DNA of 64,000 nucleotides from Larus michahellis. Taxonomy: Eukaryota; Chordata; Aves; Charadriiformes; Laridae. The DNA is taken from the NCBI RefSeq assembly GCF_964199755.1, contig NC_133911.1, forward strand, positions 2,011,001 to 2,075,000, in the 5' to 3' direction. The translations under genes were made by a program, and so were the position numbers. Positions 1 through 20,500 of this stretch are shown here, one piece after another. Each line of letters begins with the position of its first letter. Positions within the stretch are counted from its first letter, which is position 1. The notes beneath the pieces are model-generated. The model saw only the letters and a list, made by a program, of their open reading frames with translations. It made no database searches and was not told the DNA's origin.

Positions 1-8337
<8,337 letters not shown>

Positions 8338-8414
8338 GCCCCGCCGCCCCCCAAAAATCCCCCTCCAGCTTTAAATGGCTGCCCCACGTACGGCCGCTGT
8401 ACGACGCCTGCGGC

Positions 8415-8420
8415 AATAAA
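8415..8420 (+). promoter_or_regulatory. SH2D5: SH2D5 polyadenylation signal (AATAAA)
   Basis: A canonical AATAAA 78 bases after the SH2D5 stop codon, followed within 30 bases by GT-rich sequence. It implies a very short 3' UTR. Confidence 0.8.
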
Positions 8421-8479
8421 CGGCTGTCGTGCCACCGGAGCAGGGGTCTGCTGGCCAAATGGTGTTCCCACTAGCCCGC

Positions 8480-10850
8480 TGCGTTGCACGCTCGTGCGCT
8501 CGCACGCTCCGGTGCACACGCGGCCTCGTGAACGTGCGTTCCCGCTCGCACGCGCGTTGGCGTCCTGGCACGCGCTTGCGTAGTCGCACCGTGCGCTGGC
8601 GCCCAGGGGCACTGACGTGCTCGCACGCTCGCGCCGTGCTTTCGCGCGTGCGCTCCCACGCACACCGCGCACACTCACGCGCTCCCACGCGCCCGCAGTC
8701 ACAAGCCCTCGTGCGCTCGCACCCTCAGGCGCTGCTGCGCTCGCACTCCCACGCGCTTGTGCAGCTGCACGCACGCGGGCTCGCCCTCTCTTGCACGCTC
8801 GGGGCTCACGCTCACACGCCGGCGGGGCCAAGCGCCCGTTGCACGCGTGTGGCTGACACTTGTGCATTGCGCACCCGTCGCACACTCAGGGCTCACACTC
8901 ATGTGCCGTCAGGGCTGTGCACCGTTGCACAATCAGGGCTCACACTTGTGCGCAGTGCACCCGTCGCACACTCGGGGCTCACACTCGTGCACTGGGTGGA
9001 CCGTGTACCTGTTGCACGCTCAGGACTCACACTCGTGCACAGTGTCCCCATCACACACTCGGGGCTCACACTCGTGCACTGTGTATCCCTTGCACACTCA
9101 GAGCTCACACTCGTGTGCTGTGCATGCATTGCACACTCAGGACTCAACACTTGTGCACTGGCTGGACCATGCACCTCTTACACGCTCGGGACTCGCACTC
9201 GTGCCCTGGGCACACGTCGCACACTCAGGACTCACACTCGTGCACTGCGCACATGTTGCACGCTCAAGGCTCACACTCGTGCACGGTGCCCCCATTGCAC
9301 ACTCAGAGCTCACACTCGCGCACTGTGCCCCCGTTGCACGCCTGGGGCTCACACTCGCGCACTGTGCATCCATTGCACACTCAGAGCTCACACTTGTGCA
9401 CTGTGAATGTGTTGCACACTCAGAGCTCACACTCACGTGCTGTGCCCCCGTTGCACACTCAGATCTCACACTTGTGCACTGCACACCCATTGCACACTCA
9501 GGGCTCACACTCACGCAATGCACCCCTGTTGCATGCCCAAAGCTCACACTCACGCACTGTTGCACACTCGGAGCTCACACTCGTGCATGGTGCCCCCGTT
9601 GCACACTCAGGGCTCACACTTGTGCACTGTGTACGCATTGCACACTCAGGGCTCTCACTCATGTGCCGATAGGGCTGTGCACTGTTGCACACTCACAGCT
9701 CACACTCGTGTGCTGTGCCCCTGTGCGAGCTCACACTCGCGCGCTGTGCCCCTGTTGCACACTTAGAGCTCACAGTCGTGCACGGTGCCCCCGTTGCACA
9801 CTCAGAGCTCACACTCGCGCACGGTGCCCCCGTTGCACACTCAGAGCTCACAGTCGCACACTGTGCCCCTGTTGCACACTCAGAGCTCACAGTCGTGCAC
9901 GGTGCCCCCGTTGCACACTCAGAGCTCACACTCGCGCACGGTGCCCCCGTTGCACACTCAGAGCTCACAGTCGCACACTGTGCCCCTGTTGCACACTCAG
10001 AGCTCACAGTCGTGCACGGTGCCCCCGTTGCACACTCAGAGCTCACACTCGCGCACTGTGCCCCTGTTGCACACTCAGAGCTCACACTCGCACACTGTGC
10101 CCCTGTTGCACACTCAGAGCTCACACTTGCGCACGGTGCCCCCGTTGCACACTCAGAGCTCACACTCGCACACTGTGCCCCCGTTGCACACTCAGAGCTC
10201 ACACTCGTGTGCTGTGCCCCCGTTGCACACTCAGAGCTCACACTCGCACACTGTGCCCCCGTTGCACACTCAGAGCTCACAGTCGCGCACGGTGCCCCCG
10301 TTCCACACTCAGAGCTCACACTCGCACACTGTGCCCCTGTTGCACACTCAGAGCTCACACTCGCGCGCTGTGCCCCCGTTGCACACTCAGGGCTCACACT
10401 CGCGCACGGTGCCCCTGTTACACACTCAGAGCTCACACTCGCACACTGTGCCCCTGTTGCACACTCAGAGCTCACACTCGCGCGCTGTGCCCCTGTTGCA
10501 CACTCAGAGCTCACACTCGCGCGCTGTGCCCCCGTTGCACACTCAGAGCTCACAGTCGCGCACGGTGCCCCCGTTGCACACTCAGAGCTCACTCGCACAC
10601 TGTGCCCCTGTTGCACACTCAGAGCTCACACTCGCGCGCTGTGCCCCTGTTGCACACTCAGAGCTCACACTCGCGCGCTGTGCCCCCGTTGCACACTCAG
10701 AGCTCACACTCGCGCACTGTGCCCCTGTTACACACTCAGAGCTCACGCTCGCGCACGGTGCCCCCGTTGCACGCGCGGGTCTCACGCTCGCGCACAGCGC
10801 ACCCGTCGCACGCGCAGGCCCTCGTGCCCCCCGCCCCGGCTCTTGCACGC
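8480..10850. repeat. 39-bp minisatellite between SH2D5 and KIF17
   Basis: Between about 9760 and 10780 the period is a clean 39 bp (core GTTGCACACTCAGAGCTCAC, then ACTCGCGCACTGTGCCCCC with CG/TG variants and C/T in the final C tract). Copies between 8850 and 9760 are older and more divergent. The leftmost 350 bp (8480-8830) is a degenerate CGCTCGCACG-rich version. Because 39 is divisible by three and the unit has few stops, several frames on both strands stay open for hundreds of codons (up to 874 on +), as 13-residue peptide repeats. There is no spacer/repeat alternation, so it is not a CRISPR-like array. I see no gene here. Confidence 0.93.
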
Positions 10851-10859
10851 GCGCGGTCG

Positions 10860-11519
10860 CGCGGCCCGAGGGGATGGGGCGAGGGGGCGGGGCCTCGCGC
10901 CAACGCGGCCCCGTCGCCGCGGCAACGGCGTGTGTTCGCTCCGCGCACGCGCCGGGGCGGCGGGTGCTTCCCGCCGGACCGGGCGCTCCTCGGCTCCCGG
11001 CGTCTCCACGCAGCTCGCCTCGCCTCGCCTCGCCTCGCCTCCCCTCCCCTCCCCTTCCCTTCCCTTCCCCTCCGCGCCCTCGGGCTTGCCCCGCACCTAC
11101 GGGTTTACCTCAGGTTTCCCCTCGCGCGGGCCCCCTTGGGCTTGTCCCGGCTTCCCCAGCGTTACCTCAGGCTTTCCCGCCCGCAGCCTCCCCTCGGGTG
11201 TCCTCCGGCCGGCCTGCCCTGGTTCCCCCTCAGACTTATTCCAAGCCTTCCCCTTTCCCTTCATCCCTCCCAAGCTTTTCTCCTCCTTAGTCTCCCCTTC
11301 TCCCGCAGCCATTCGCGGCCCCCGTTCCTCGCGCCAGGTTGCGGGAGGCCCCTTCCCCTCGGTGCCCCCAGCAAGCGGTGAGGGCTCCACCCCACCGAGG
11401 GGCGCAGGCTCCGGGGTCAGGCTTGCCCCAGCCTTCCCACAGGCCTACTCAGGCCCCGATGTCCCCCCAGCCCCTCTGAGTGAGCCCACCGAGTGTGGGG
11501 TTGAGCTGGGCCTTGAAAC
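10860..11519 (+). promoter_or_regulatory. KIF17: CpG-rich promoter / 5' UTR region of KIF17
   Basis: Non-repetitive GC- and CpG-rich sequence between the 39-bp array and the KIF17 start codon, including GGGGCGGGG at about 10880-10890. At 11014-11073 lies a pentanucleotide tract, CTCGC copies turning into CCCTC and CCCTT. No TATA box is evident, as is common for CpG-island promoters. The transcription start cannot be fixed from sequence. Confidence 0.55.
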
Positions 11520-14500
11520 ATGGCCTCGGAGGCGGTGAAGGTGATCGTGCGCTGCCGGCCCATGAACGAGCGTGAGAAGGCTCTCGGCTGCAAGGCGGTC
11601 GTCAGCATGGAGAGCGCGCGCGGCCAGTGCTTCCTCCAAAACCCCGCCGCCGCCGGCGAGCCCCCCAAGCAGTTCACCTTCGACGGGGCCTACTACCAAG
11701 AGCACAACACGGAGCAGATCTACAACGAGATCGCCTACCCGCTGGTGGAGGTGAGTGGTGCCCCAAGCAAGGCAGACGCAGCCAACACGTAGCTCGGGAC
11801 GTGGGCTCAGGAGTTCTACGTGGGCAGGTGATCCCTAAGTGGAACTGATTTACGGACAGAAACAGCCCCGTCCACTTCTCCGAGAGGTTGAGCTGCAACC
11901 TCAGCGTGCAGAGGAAGGCAAAACAGCGTTCCAGCAGTAGGCCGGGAAATTGGGAAGAAAAAAGAACATTTTCAGCAGCCAGCAGGGCACTGAGGATAGA
12001 ATTACATTTAATTGGTTTAGGCGGATGTTTATATGAAAGATGAAACCCTCCCGGGCCCTTGAGAGGGTAGCTGGAAAGAAACTGCGGTGGCAAGTGATGT
12101 GAGGGAGGGGAAGGGGGACAAACAAGACTCCTGATGATTTTAGGGACTTTTTACTATCAAGTGAGAAACTTTAAAGATAGGGAACCTCAGCCTGTTTTAG
12201 AATAGCAAAATGAGAGGGGATATGTTTGATGCCTGTTAACACACCAGTGTGGTAAACAGATGAAGTGGGAAAGGAAACAGTTAAGCAAAAAAAACCCTAA
12301 GCCCCCCCAAATGCCCAGTTTTGTTAGAAGAAGAAACAGGGATAAAATGGCCAGTGATAAATTTAAGATGGAAGTTCCTGATCAGGAGAACGACCAGGGT
12401 CTGGAACAGTAGATCATTGGGCTAATAGATTATTTATTTTCCTTTTATTTCAACCTTAAGAAATCCAAGTATCTTTTGTTCCTACCGCGCTTCTCTGAAA
12501 CAGGAAAAAAATGAAAAAAATGAAAGTAAGTCCTTCTTTCAGCCAGCTTTTCAAGAGAAGATGATTCTAAGCTAGAGACCATCCCTTTGGCTACCCTACA
12601 ATCAGCTGACATTCTAGTTGTCCCTGTGGGTTTCGTAAGATTTTCTGCCCTATGGCAAAAACATTCTGGTCTGCTAAGTGTTGTCAACTGCCCTTCCTCT
12701 TTTCAATACCTGCCTTTCTTCAAGTTTTCCATTTTTGAGAGAAAAGTGCCAATTTACATACTAGCAGAATGCATTTTTTTATTATTATACTCTGAGGGCG
12801 TATGAAGATCAAGTAGTTGTTTGAAGTTTACTTCTAGCTCTTCCTTTAAAATACCTTTTACAAGGTGGGATGGATTCTGGACAATGCATTTCCAATTATG
12901 CAAAGGGTGAAGCTAACGGCTATTTTATTTAGTTTTCCTCCGTTTCCAGGGTGTCACCGAAGGCTACAACGGCACCATATTTGCCTATGGCCAGACTGGC
13001 AGCGGGAAGTCATTCACCATGCAGGGAATCGTGGATCCTTCTACGCAGAAAGGCATAATACCCAGGGCATTTGAACACATTTTTGAGAGCGTACAGGTAG
13101 GTGTGTAAGGATGCGAGAGAGATTCTGCTGTAAGATGGTGTGATATCGAGACAGATGATTTTTGTATCATACCCCAAGGAGTGAGTGCCGATCGCACTCG
13201 GGAGCAAGAAGGGCGCCGGGCTCTTGGGTATGCTGCCTCTCACCCTAAAGCTGAGGCCCAAATATAGCCAGGTGAACTGCGCCCTCATCTCTGCTGACTT
13301 TATGGACTCGCACTTGAGATGTTTAAGGACTGAAAGTCCCTATGGTGAGTGTGTCGAGTGGTTACACCTGGGAATGAAATGCCAGGGGAGATTTGATGAA
13401 GTGCTGAAGGGAGGTGGGCACCCAGCTGGCACTGAGGATCTACGTGGGCTGCCTACGTGCCTTCATTTTGAGAACCTTACCCAAAAATCATTCCTGTTTT
13501 TATGCAGTGTGCTGAAAATGCCAAGTTCTTGGTGAGAGCTTCCTACCTGGAGATTTACAATGAAGACATACGAGACCTTCTTGGAGCTGACACCAAGCAG
13601 AAGTTGGAGGTGAGGTGGAGTCAATGTGTCTTAATTGGGAAGTGCTTTAATTTGCTCAGATAAGTGTTGCCATGAATGTTTCGCCAAAGTGCAATAATAC
13701 GCTTTGTCAGAAGCAGAACGCCAGAATATGAAAATACAATGATGAAAATCTCCTCCCGAGAAGATTTTGAGGGACTTTAGTGGAAGTTTTGCGGCAGAAG
13801 GAACAGGATCCAGTGCTGTGCATCCTGCTTGATAGTGGCCGGTGGCTTAGCAGAAGCTGCGTGAAAATCATTACCAGACAAGGATGGAATAAAGTGCTCG
13901 TGGGGCAACTTCTTCATAATCCTTTTCATCTCATGGCTGTCTCTAAAGCAGGAGGATTCTGTGCCTTATAAATGTTTAATCTGATCCAGTGTAGCTGTGG
14001 ATGATCTCATTATCTGTCTAAAACAAAAAAGGCTGGTCCTTTTTTGAGGGGACACAGCAGATATTACTCCCCATGGGAACGCACGGGGAAGGCGGGCAGT
14101 TTCCAGGCATGCAGGAGGGTCAACTTTCCTGAAATCCTAATCAAGGGGCTGATTTTTATAAAATTTACCTTTTGGTGGCTTTGCAGATCTTTTTGCTTGT
14201 ATGCCTGGGGGAAGCTGCAAATCTCCTGTCCTAATTTACTTCCCTGCAGGACTGCCCTTCTGAAGAAAACCGAGGCACTAGCACCATCTGCCGCACAGAC
14301 GTGCCGAGATAGGGACGGACCCAAACTGTCTTATGGGGCAGATGTGGTTTTTTAACAGGCTCCTGGCTTTCAGGGAGGCAAAACCCTCTCCGTTCCGCGT
14401 TCCAAGCGTGCTTCGCCCGTGCGGTGAGGGAGGGTGGGAGAAGGAGACTCGCCGTTTGGGAAGGCGCTTGCTGCAGTTTCCCATCTTTTGTTCCACATCA

Positions 14501-17500
14501 GCAGTGACACCGGTTTCCATGACGACTGCAGTTGGCACTGGGAGGGCAGGAGTTGGGCAGAACAGTTTCCAGGGTAACACCATCACACTGGTGACAGCCG
14601 CCGCCTGTTGCTGCCTCCACCAAGTAATTAAGGGAGTCATGTCCTGGGGAGACAGAAAGCCTGGGCTGACCCACTGCTTTCTTCTGTGTCCCCTAGTTCT
14701 CCTCCAAAATCCCATTTCTTATTTGTTCTTTTGCCTTTCAACATGAGTGACTTTGGTGACTCTGAAGCCCACAATCACTTCCCCAGGTGTGAAACCCTGT
14801 GAAGAGCAGGTTTTATGGAGCTCTGCAAGGAAAATGCCCCCGTCAGTCTGTCGTGGAGTTAAACAACAGCCATGTCCTCGGTTGTGTGTTCTTCGGGGAC
14901 TCTGCAGCACCCTCAAATACAGCCGGGCCAACCGTGGTTCTTCTGTAGCACAGCTGGGGTTCATCTGTAGCACAGGCAAAAGTCACAGTGTCTGAACCGT
15001 CTGGCTGCGATTCTGTAACTGGATTCATCCTGGGCAGTGATGGCATTAGAACAAGGCTAAAATCCTGCCCCGTTCCGTTTTCAGCCACTTCTGCTCTGTT
15101 CTGTGCAGATTTTTTTACAGCAAATGCTCTATTTTACATTACTTCTTGTGGGGTGTGCATCACTAAAGTATCTAAAGATCTTCTTTGGAAGTCACACTGC
15201 CAAACACAGTGCCTGTCACTCCGTGACACCGAGTCATGACAACCATATCTTGATATCCCAGCTGACACGATAAAGATAGAGCTTTGGTTATGAACTCAGC
15301 AGCTGTGGGGCGTAACATTGCTGTTGCAAATGAATTCAGCTCGTTTAAAATTCCCAGTGCGGAGAGAGCTTCAGAGGGAGCTGGTGTAGGAGTGCAGGGA
15401 TCTCTTGATTGTTTTGTATTTTTTATGTAGGTTTGATGGATCATTCAGGATTTCGAACATTTAAATTGTTTATTAGCATGCGGTATGAAATTTTTCTTCT
15501 GCATGATTGATAATTGCTGAAAAGGTGCTGTTAGGTATTTCACACTGTTTCTATCCGGGTGCCTGAATATGATTTTAGAGCATCTTAAAAATGAACTAAT
15601 CTGGAGAAAAATCGTTATAGTCCGCCTGTGCGTGAGAGGTGTGACTTTGGGAATTTTGTCAGTGAGATCAAGACGCCCTCTGAGAGCGGAGGGGTTCAGC
15701 AAAGCACCGGTAACAATATCTGTGACTATTGAATTTGTGCTTTGATTTTAAAAAAGCTCCCTATGACTGAAGAGATATTAGAGCCTTTGCCATAATGGGT
15801 GAAAAACATTTCAGTTCTTTTTTTAAAATCTGCGGCTTAATAATAGGGGAGGTAGAAGGCGGCTCAGCGCAGGTTTCTTGTGGCCTGGGAGATGTCTGAA
15901 TCAATCAGCAAACTTTTAACTTTAATTCTTTTTGTCTGCGGAGCCATGAAGGTGGTTCCTTCTTTTTGGGTGATTTTATTCCTCCTTCAGAAATACGAAG
16001 GCTTTTTGGTGGCAGCCGGATATGTGTTTTGCCGTACTGCGGTTTAATTTCTCCACGTGCAAAACTCCGTAGCCCTCGAGCTTCTGACCAGTTCCCAGCG
16101 CGCCTTCCCGCAGTCTCGGGGCGTCTTGTTTCTAACCTGTGTTGCCTTATCCCTGTTTGCAGCTGAAGGAGCACCCAGAGAAAGGGGTGTACGTGAAGGG
16201 GCTCTCCCTGCACACCGTGCAGAGCGTGGTCCAGTGCGAGCGGATCATGGAGACAGGCTGGGGAAACCGAGCAGTGGGTTACACCCTCATGAATAAGGAC
16301 TCTTCCCGCTCCCACTCCATCTTTACTGTCAATATGGAAATCTACACCGTAGGTAAGTAGCTGGATGTCCTGCGTTAGGCCTGGGCCTAGAAGAGCGTGG
16401 AATTTGCGTGTCACCAGTCACCCCACAGCAAGACTGAAGACCCTAAACGATTTTAGGTGCAGTAGGGATCAGAATTGTGCCCTGACATGGGCATTCTTCA
16501 CAGCATGAAATGGCTCAGCACTCAAAGTCTTTTTTTTTTTTTTTCTTTTTCCCCCCCCTAAATTCCCCCTTGGGAGAGAGAAGTCTGACACTCAGACTGG
16601 CAACATATTTAATTCTCCTTTCATTTCTTTATCTTCTTAAACCTTTATTTCCAGCAAAGGGTGCTAAATCTTCCAGCCCATACAATGGCTTGGAGTTCGT
16701 ACATTGTACAGCCTGGAGAAACTTCTGTCGTTATCTGGCTCGTCTGACCTCCTTCACAATGCAAGTCAGATCACTTCATCCAACGATTCCTTCACTGAAC
16801 TTAATCACGGGACACATCTTTTAAGCAAACAGCTAATCTGGGGTTTAAGATGGAAAAAAATAATCCCTTACTAATATTTGAATGACTGATTTTCCTTTCT
16901 CGAGCATCTCATTTCCATTAGCGTTTCTGTAGCTGATAAAGCTGCTTCGCTGGGCCTGAACACGGACGTCAAAAGGGTTTTTTCTGGGACTGAGAAAGGA
17001 ATTAGTCTCCTATATTCTGTCTAGTCCTTGACCCCGGCTGAGGCTGTGAACAACTTGGCTTCGTTTTCTTCAGCTGTTTCAGTCACGGGGAAAGTTACAC
17101 AATGTCTTCCTAAATTGTCGTTCCAGATGTTGGTGACAGTACCTCACTATCCAAAATGGGGTGTGTGGAGGATTTGGGGAATTTCTCAATTAGCACAGTT
17201 GGGGGATGCTAATCCTTGCATTACATGGGTCTGTAAAATCCCAACTTTAATCCTAACAAGGAAAAAGAGTATTTACTCTCCTCTTTTGTGTTCCAGATGG
17301 GTGCAGGGCTCTTAATCTAGCCTGCAACCATGTCTCTGATTTAAAGCTTTGAAAACTTGTTACACAGAACAGGATGGCAGGTGGGGAAACTTGCGGCTTT
17401 GGCAGTTAAATAGAAGACAGCTGGAATATTTGAGGAGAAAGCTGAGGGTTCTGGCACAATCCCTGTAACTGGATGGTTCTACTAGGGTAATCATTAGTTG

Positions 17501-20500
17501 AAAGAGTTAATGAAGTTGGTATTTATCTTGTCATCTCTAGGCTTCAAGAAGAGGTGCATGGGGAAGTTCAAACGCATTTTCCAGTTGAGCCTGTAGTTAA
17601 ATTATAATTTACAGGCAGTTAATATTTTAAAGGATTTCTTTGCAATTATGTGGAATAAAATTACTCTTTTTTTTTTTTTTTTTTTAAAGTAACAGATTCA
17701 AGAATTATGGCAAATACCGCCTCTCTGGCTGCAGATGTATGAAATGCACAAGTTACCGTCAGTGTTTTTACAGTATTTAGAGTCACAGATGTTTTATTCC
17801 TTTATATTATGCTTAGGGATTGATTTGTTAATGCGAAGGATGTCGTAGATTTGGCCAGTGCCACCAGAACTGGCTGATGGGCTGTACAAGAATTAGGTGG
17901 GCAAGATTTTTGGGCTGCTGCGGGCATGTTAGCAAGAGTCTGGGGACCTCGTTACACCATGGAAACTAAACCGCTAAGCTCCAAGATGGAAACAACCAGC
18001 CTCTGTGGGTAAAAAGACTGGCAGGAACCAAAACAACTTTTTAATTGCCCGACAGTGTTTACATAAACTGGGGGAAGGAGGGAAAGGGTTAGAAAAACTA
18101 CTTTTTGTGACTGTCCAGCACTCAGAAAGGGTAGTGAGAGGGTGCTCTATTTAAGCTCTGTCTGGTGGGGTTTTTTTTCCCAATTCTCCCATGTCTTGAC
18201 ACACCAGTAAGATCTGGAGTAAAGCAACAACTTTGCTCGGCAGCAAACGTTAAGTTCCACGGTTAACAATCTGTTGCTGTAACTGGGGAAATATCCTGGG
18301 GCAACAGATTTTAGATTTTTTTTGGTGTTTACCTGTGAACTTTTGACTTTCCCCCGTGCATCGGGTTATTTATTACTCGTGTTTAGATATTGTCCACAGC
18401 CATAAATCTTAACTCTGTCTAAATTCAAGGCTAGGTTTTCTAGAAGGCTGTCTGGAAAAGGGCGGACTTGGTTAAAATCCTGATGCTCTTTTTGCTTGGA
18501 GCGCTAAAGGAGCTCTTCCCTTGAACTTGGATTGTAATCGTGAGGGATGACTGAGACATGGGCATCCAAGAGTGTGGTCCAGCGCTGAGGACAGTAGCCT
18601 GTGATTTGGGAGCGTGCGTCCAACTCTTTGCTCTGCATGAGGCTGGGAAAGTTAAGTAGCCAGAAAACCCGAGGGGTTCCTAAAACAACTGGGTGTGTTT
18701 TCTCTCAGTCAGAGGGAATTTGCATCACCACGTTAATCTGGCCTCAAAATGCAGGTCAGGAAGCAGATATTACATGCGTGAGGTGTGCTTCCCGGTAGCT
18801 GGGGAGCTGTTAACTTCAGCTCACATCTTCTCTTGCCTTAGAGCATTATGATGGGAATGGCTCCAGCTCACTGGGTCTGACTCCTCACTCGCTGAGATCC
18901 AGTTCCTCATCCAGGTGGTTCGGGCCCAGCTCAGTCCTGATTTCTTGCCGTTTTCCTGTTTCTTGCGTGCCTCCATTTTACTTTCTCGCTGAGAATGTCA
19001 CGAGTTGAGGAGGAACAGATGCCGCTGAGCATGCCTGCGTGCTGAATCACAGCGCAGTTTTACAGCTATCTGGGAGAGAGGGGAGATCTGCTGGGCTTCT
19101 GGAACATTCGAGCTGTCTCGGGACAGAAAACCAGATGGTGGTCCTTGATGGTATCTGACAGGATGTGCTTTGTCTTTTGAAGCACAGCAAGAAACTTCTT
19201 CAGTACATCCATTGATTAGGGTAGGATGGATTCCAGTCTTGAGAAAAGCTGTAGTTTGGGAGTTCATGGAAAAACCGTTTCCCAACGTAGTGTCTATTCC
19301 AGCCTTTCCACGGTAGTCTGTAGGGTCACCTTCCTGCCTGTCCCTCCACATCGCGTAGGAGCCTGTTCTTTTGCCTGTGCTCTCCAACTATCCCTGCTCC
19401 AGTTGCTGCCTGTTGATTCCTTGTTTCATGCTTCTCCCCTTGTTTCGCTCCAATTGTCAGACATTGTTTAACTTCATGAAACAATCTGAGGAGGAAAAAA
19501 GTTGTATAAACTCATGGTCTGACTGTGTTAATTGCAGTGGGCTTTGCATGAAATGCTAAACGCTGTGGAAATATGCGGATGGTGTGTGTGTGTGTGTGTT
19601 CAGAGCTCACTGGGAGACTAAGAACAGGCATGAATTTTTACTGTGCAGGATCTCGTTCAGGAAGGCGCTAAAACATGTAGTTGTAAGATTAAGTAGGTAT
19701 TTATTTACTTAAGGGAGTCAGGGCCCAAATGCAGACAAAGAACAGGGCTTGAACTGGAACGTAATGCCAAGAAAGTCCTGTTTCTTGACTGTTAAGATGC
19801 TTCATCTTAAGAAGAGACTAACACGGAATTATTTTCTTGCAGATGAGCGAGGGCAGGACCACCTTAGGGCCGCAAAACTCAATTTAGTGGATCTGGCAGG
19901 AAGCGAGAGACAGTCAAAAACTGGAGCCACGGGGGACCGGCTCAAAGAGGCCACCAAAATCAACCTGTCCCTCTCAGCTCTGGGCAACGTCATCTCGGCC
20001 CTAGTCGATGGCAGGTGTAAACACATCCCCTACCGAGACTCAAAGCTGACCAGGCTGCTGCAAGATTCCCTCGGAGGGAATACCAAGACACTGATGGTAG
20101 CTTGCTTATCTCCGGCTGATAACAACTATGATGAAAGCCTCAGTACTTTGCGCTATGCTAATCGAGCGAAAAACATCAAGAACAAGCCCTGTATCAACGA
20201 GGACCCCAAGGATGCTCTGCTGAGGGAGTATCAGGAGGAGATTAAGAAGCTGAAGGCCATTCTAGCTGAACAGATGAGCACGAATAACTTGTCAGGTAGG
20301 AGAGCCCTTACTGGCTGGAGAGATGTTTTGACAGAAAAATGTGGTTTTTACACGTAAAATGCTTGCTGGATTTCACCTCAACCTTTCCCTTGCCTGTTGG
20401 AGGAAGAGTTCTCCATTCTGGTAATGGACTTTTCCTTCACTGTTGTCCAATTGACCTTATTCCATCAGTAAAGACCATCTCAGTTACCCGGTATTTTCAA

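Noticed and set aside
8480-10850. CRISPR-like array of 39-bp repeats
   Set aside because: Units are directly adjacent with no unique spacers, and the setting is a vertebrate genome.
8757-11381. 874-codon + strand open frame (and overlapping 617-, 501-, 325- and 307-codon frames)
   Set aside because: They are the 39-bp minisatellite read in frames that stay open because the period is divisible by three. Translations are 13-residue repeats, several frames are open at once on both strands, and there is no family resemblance.
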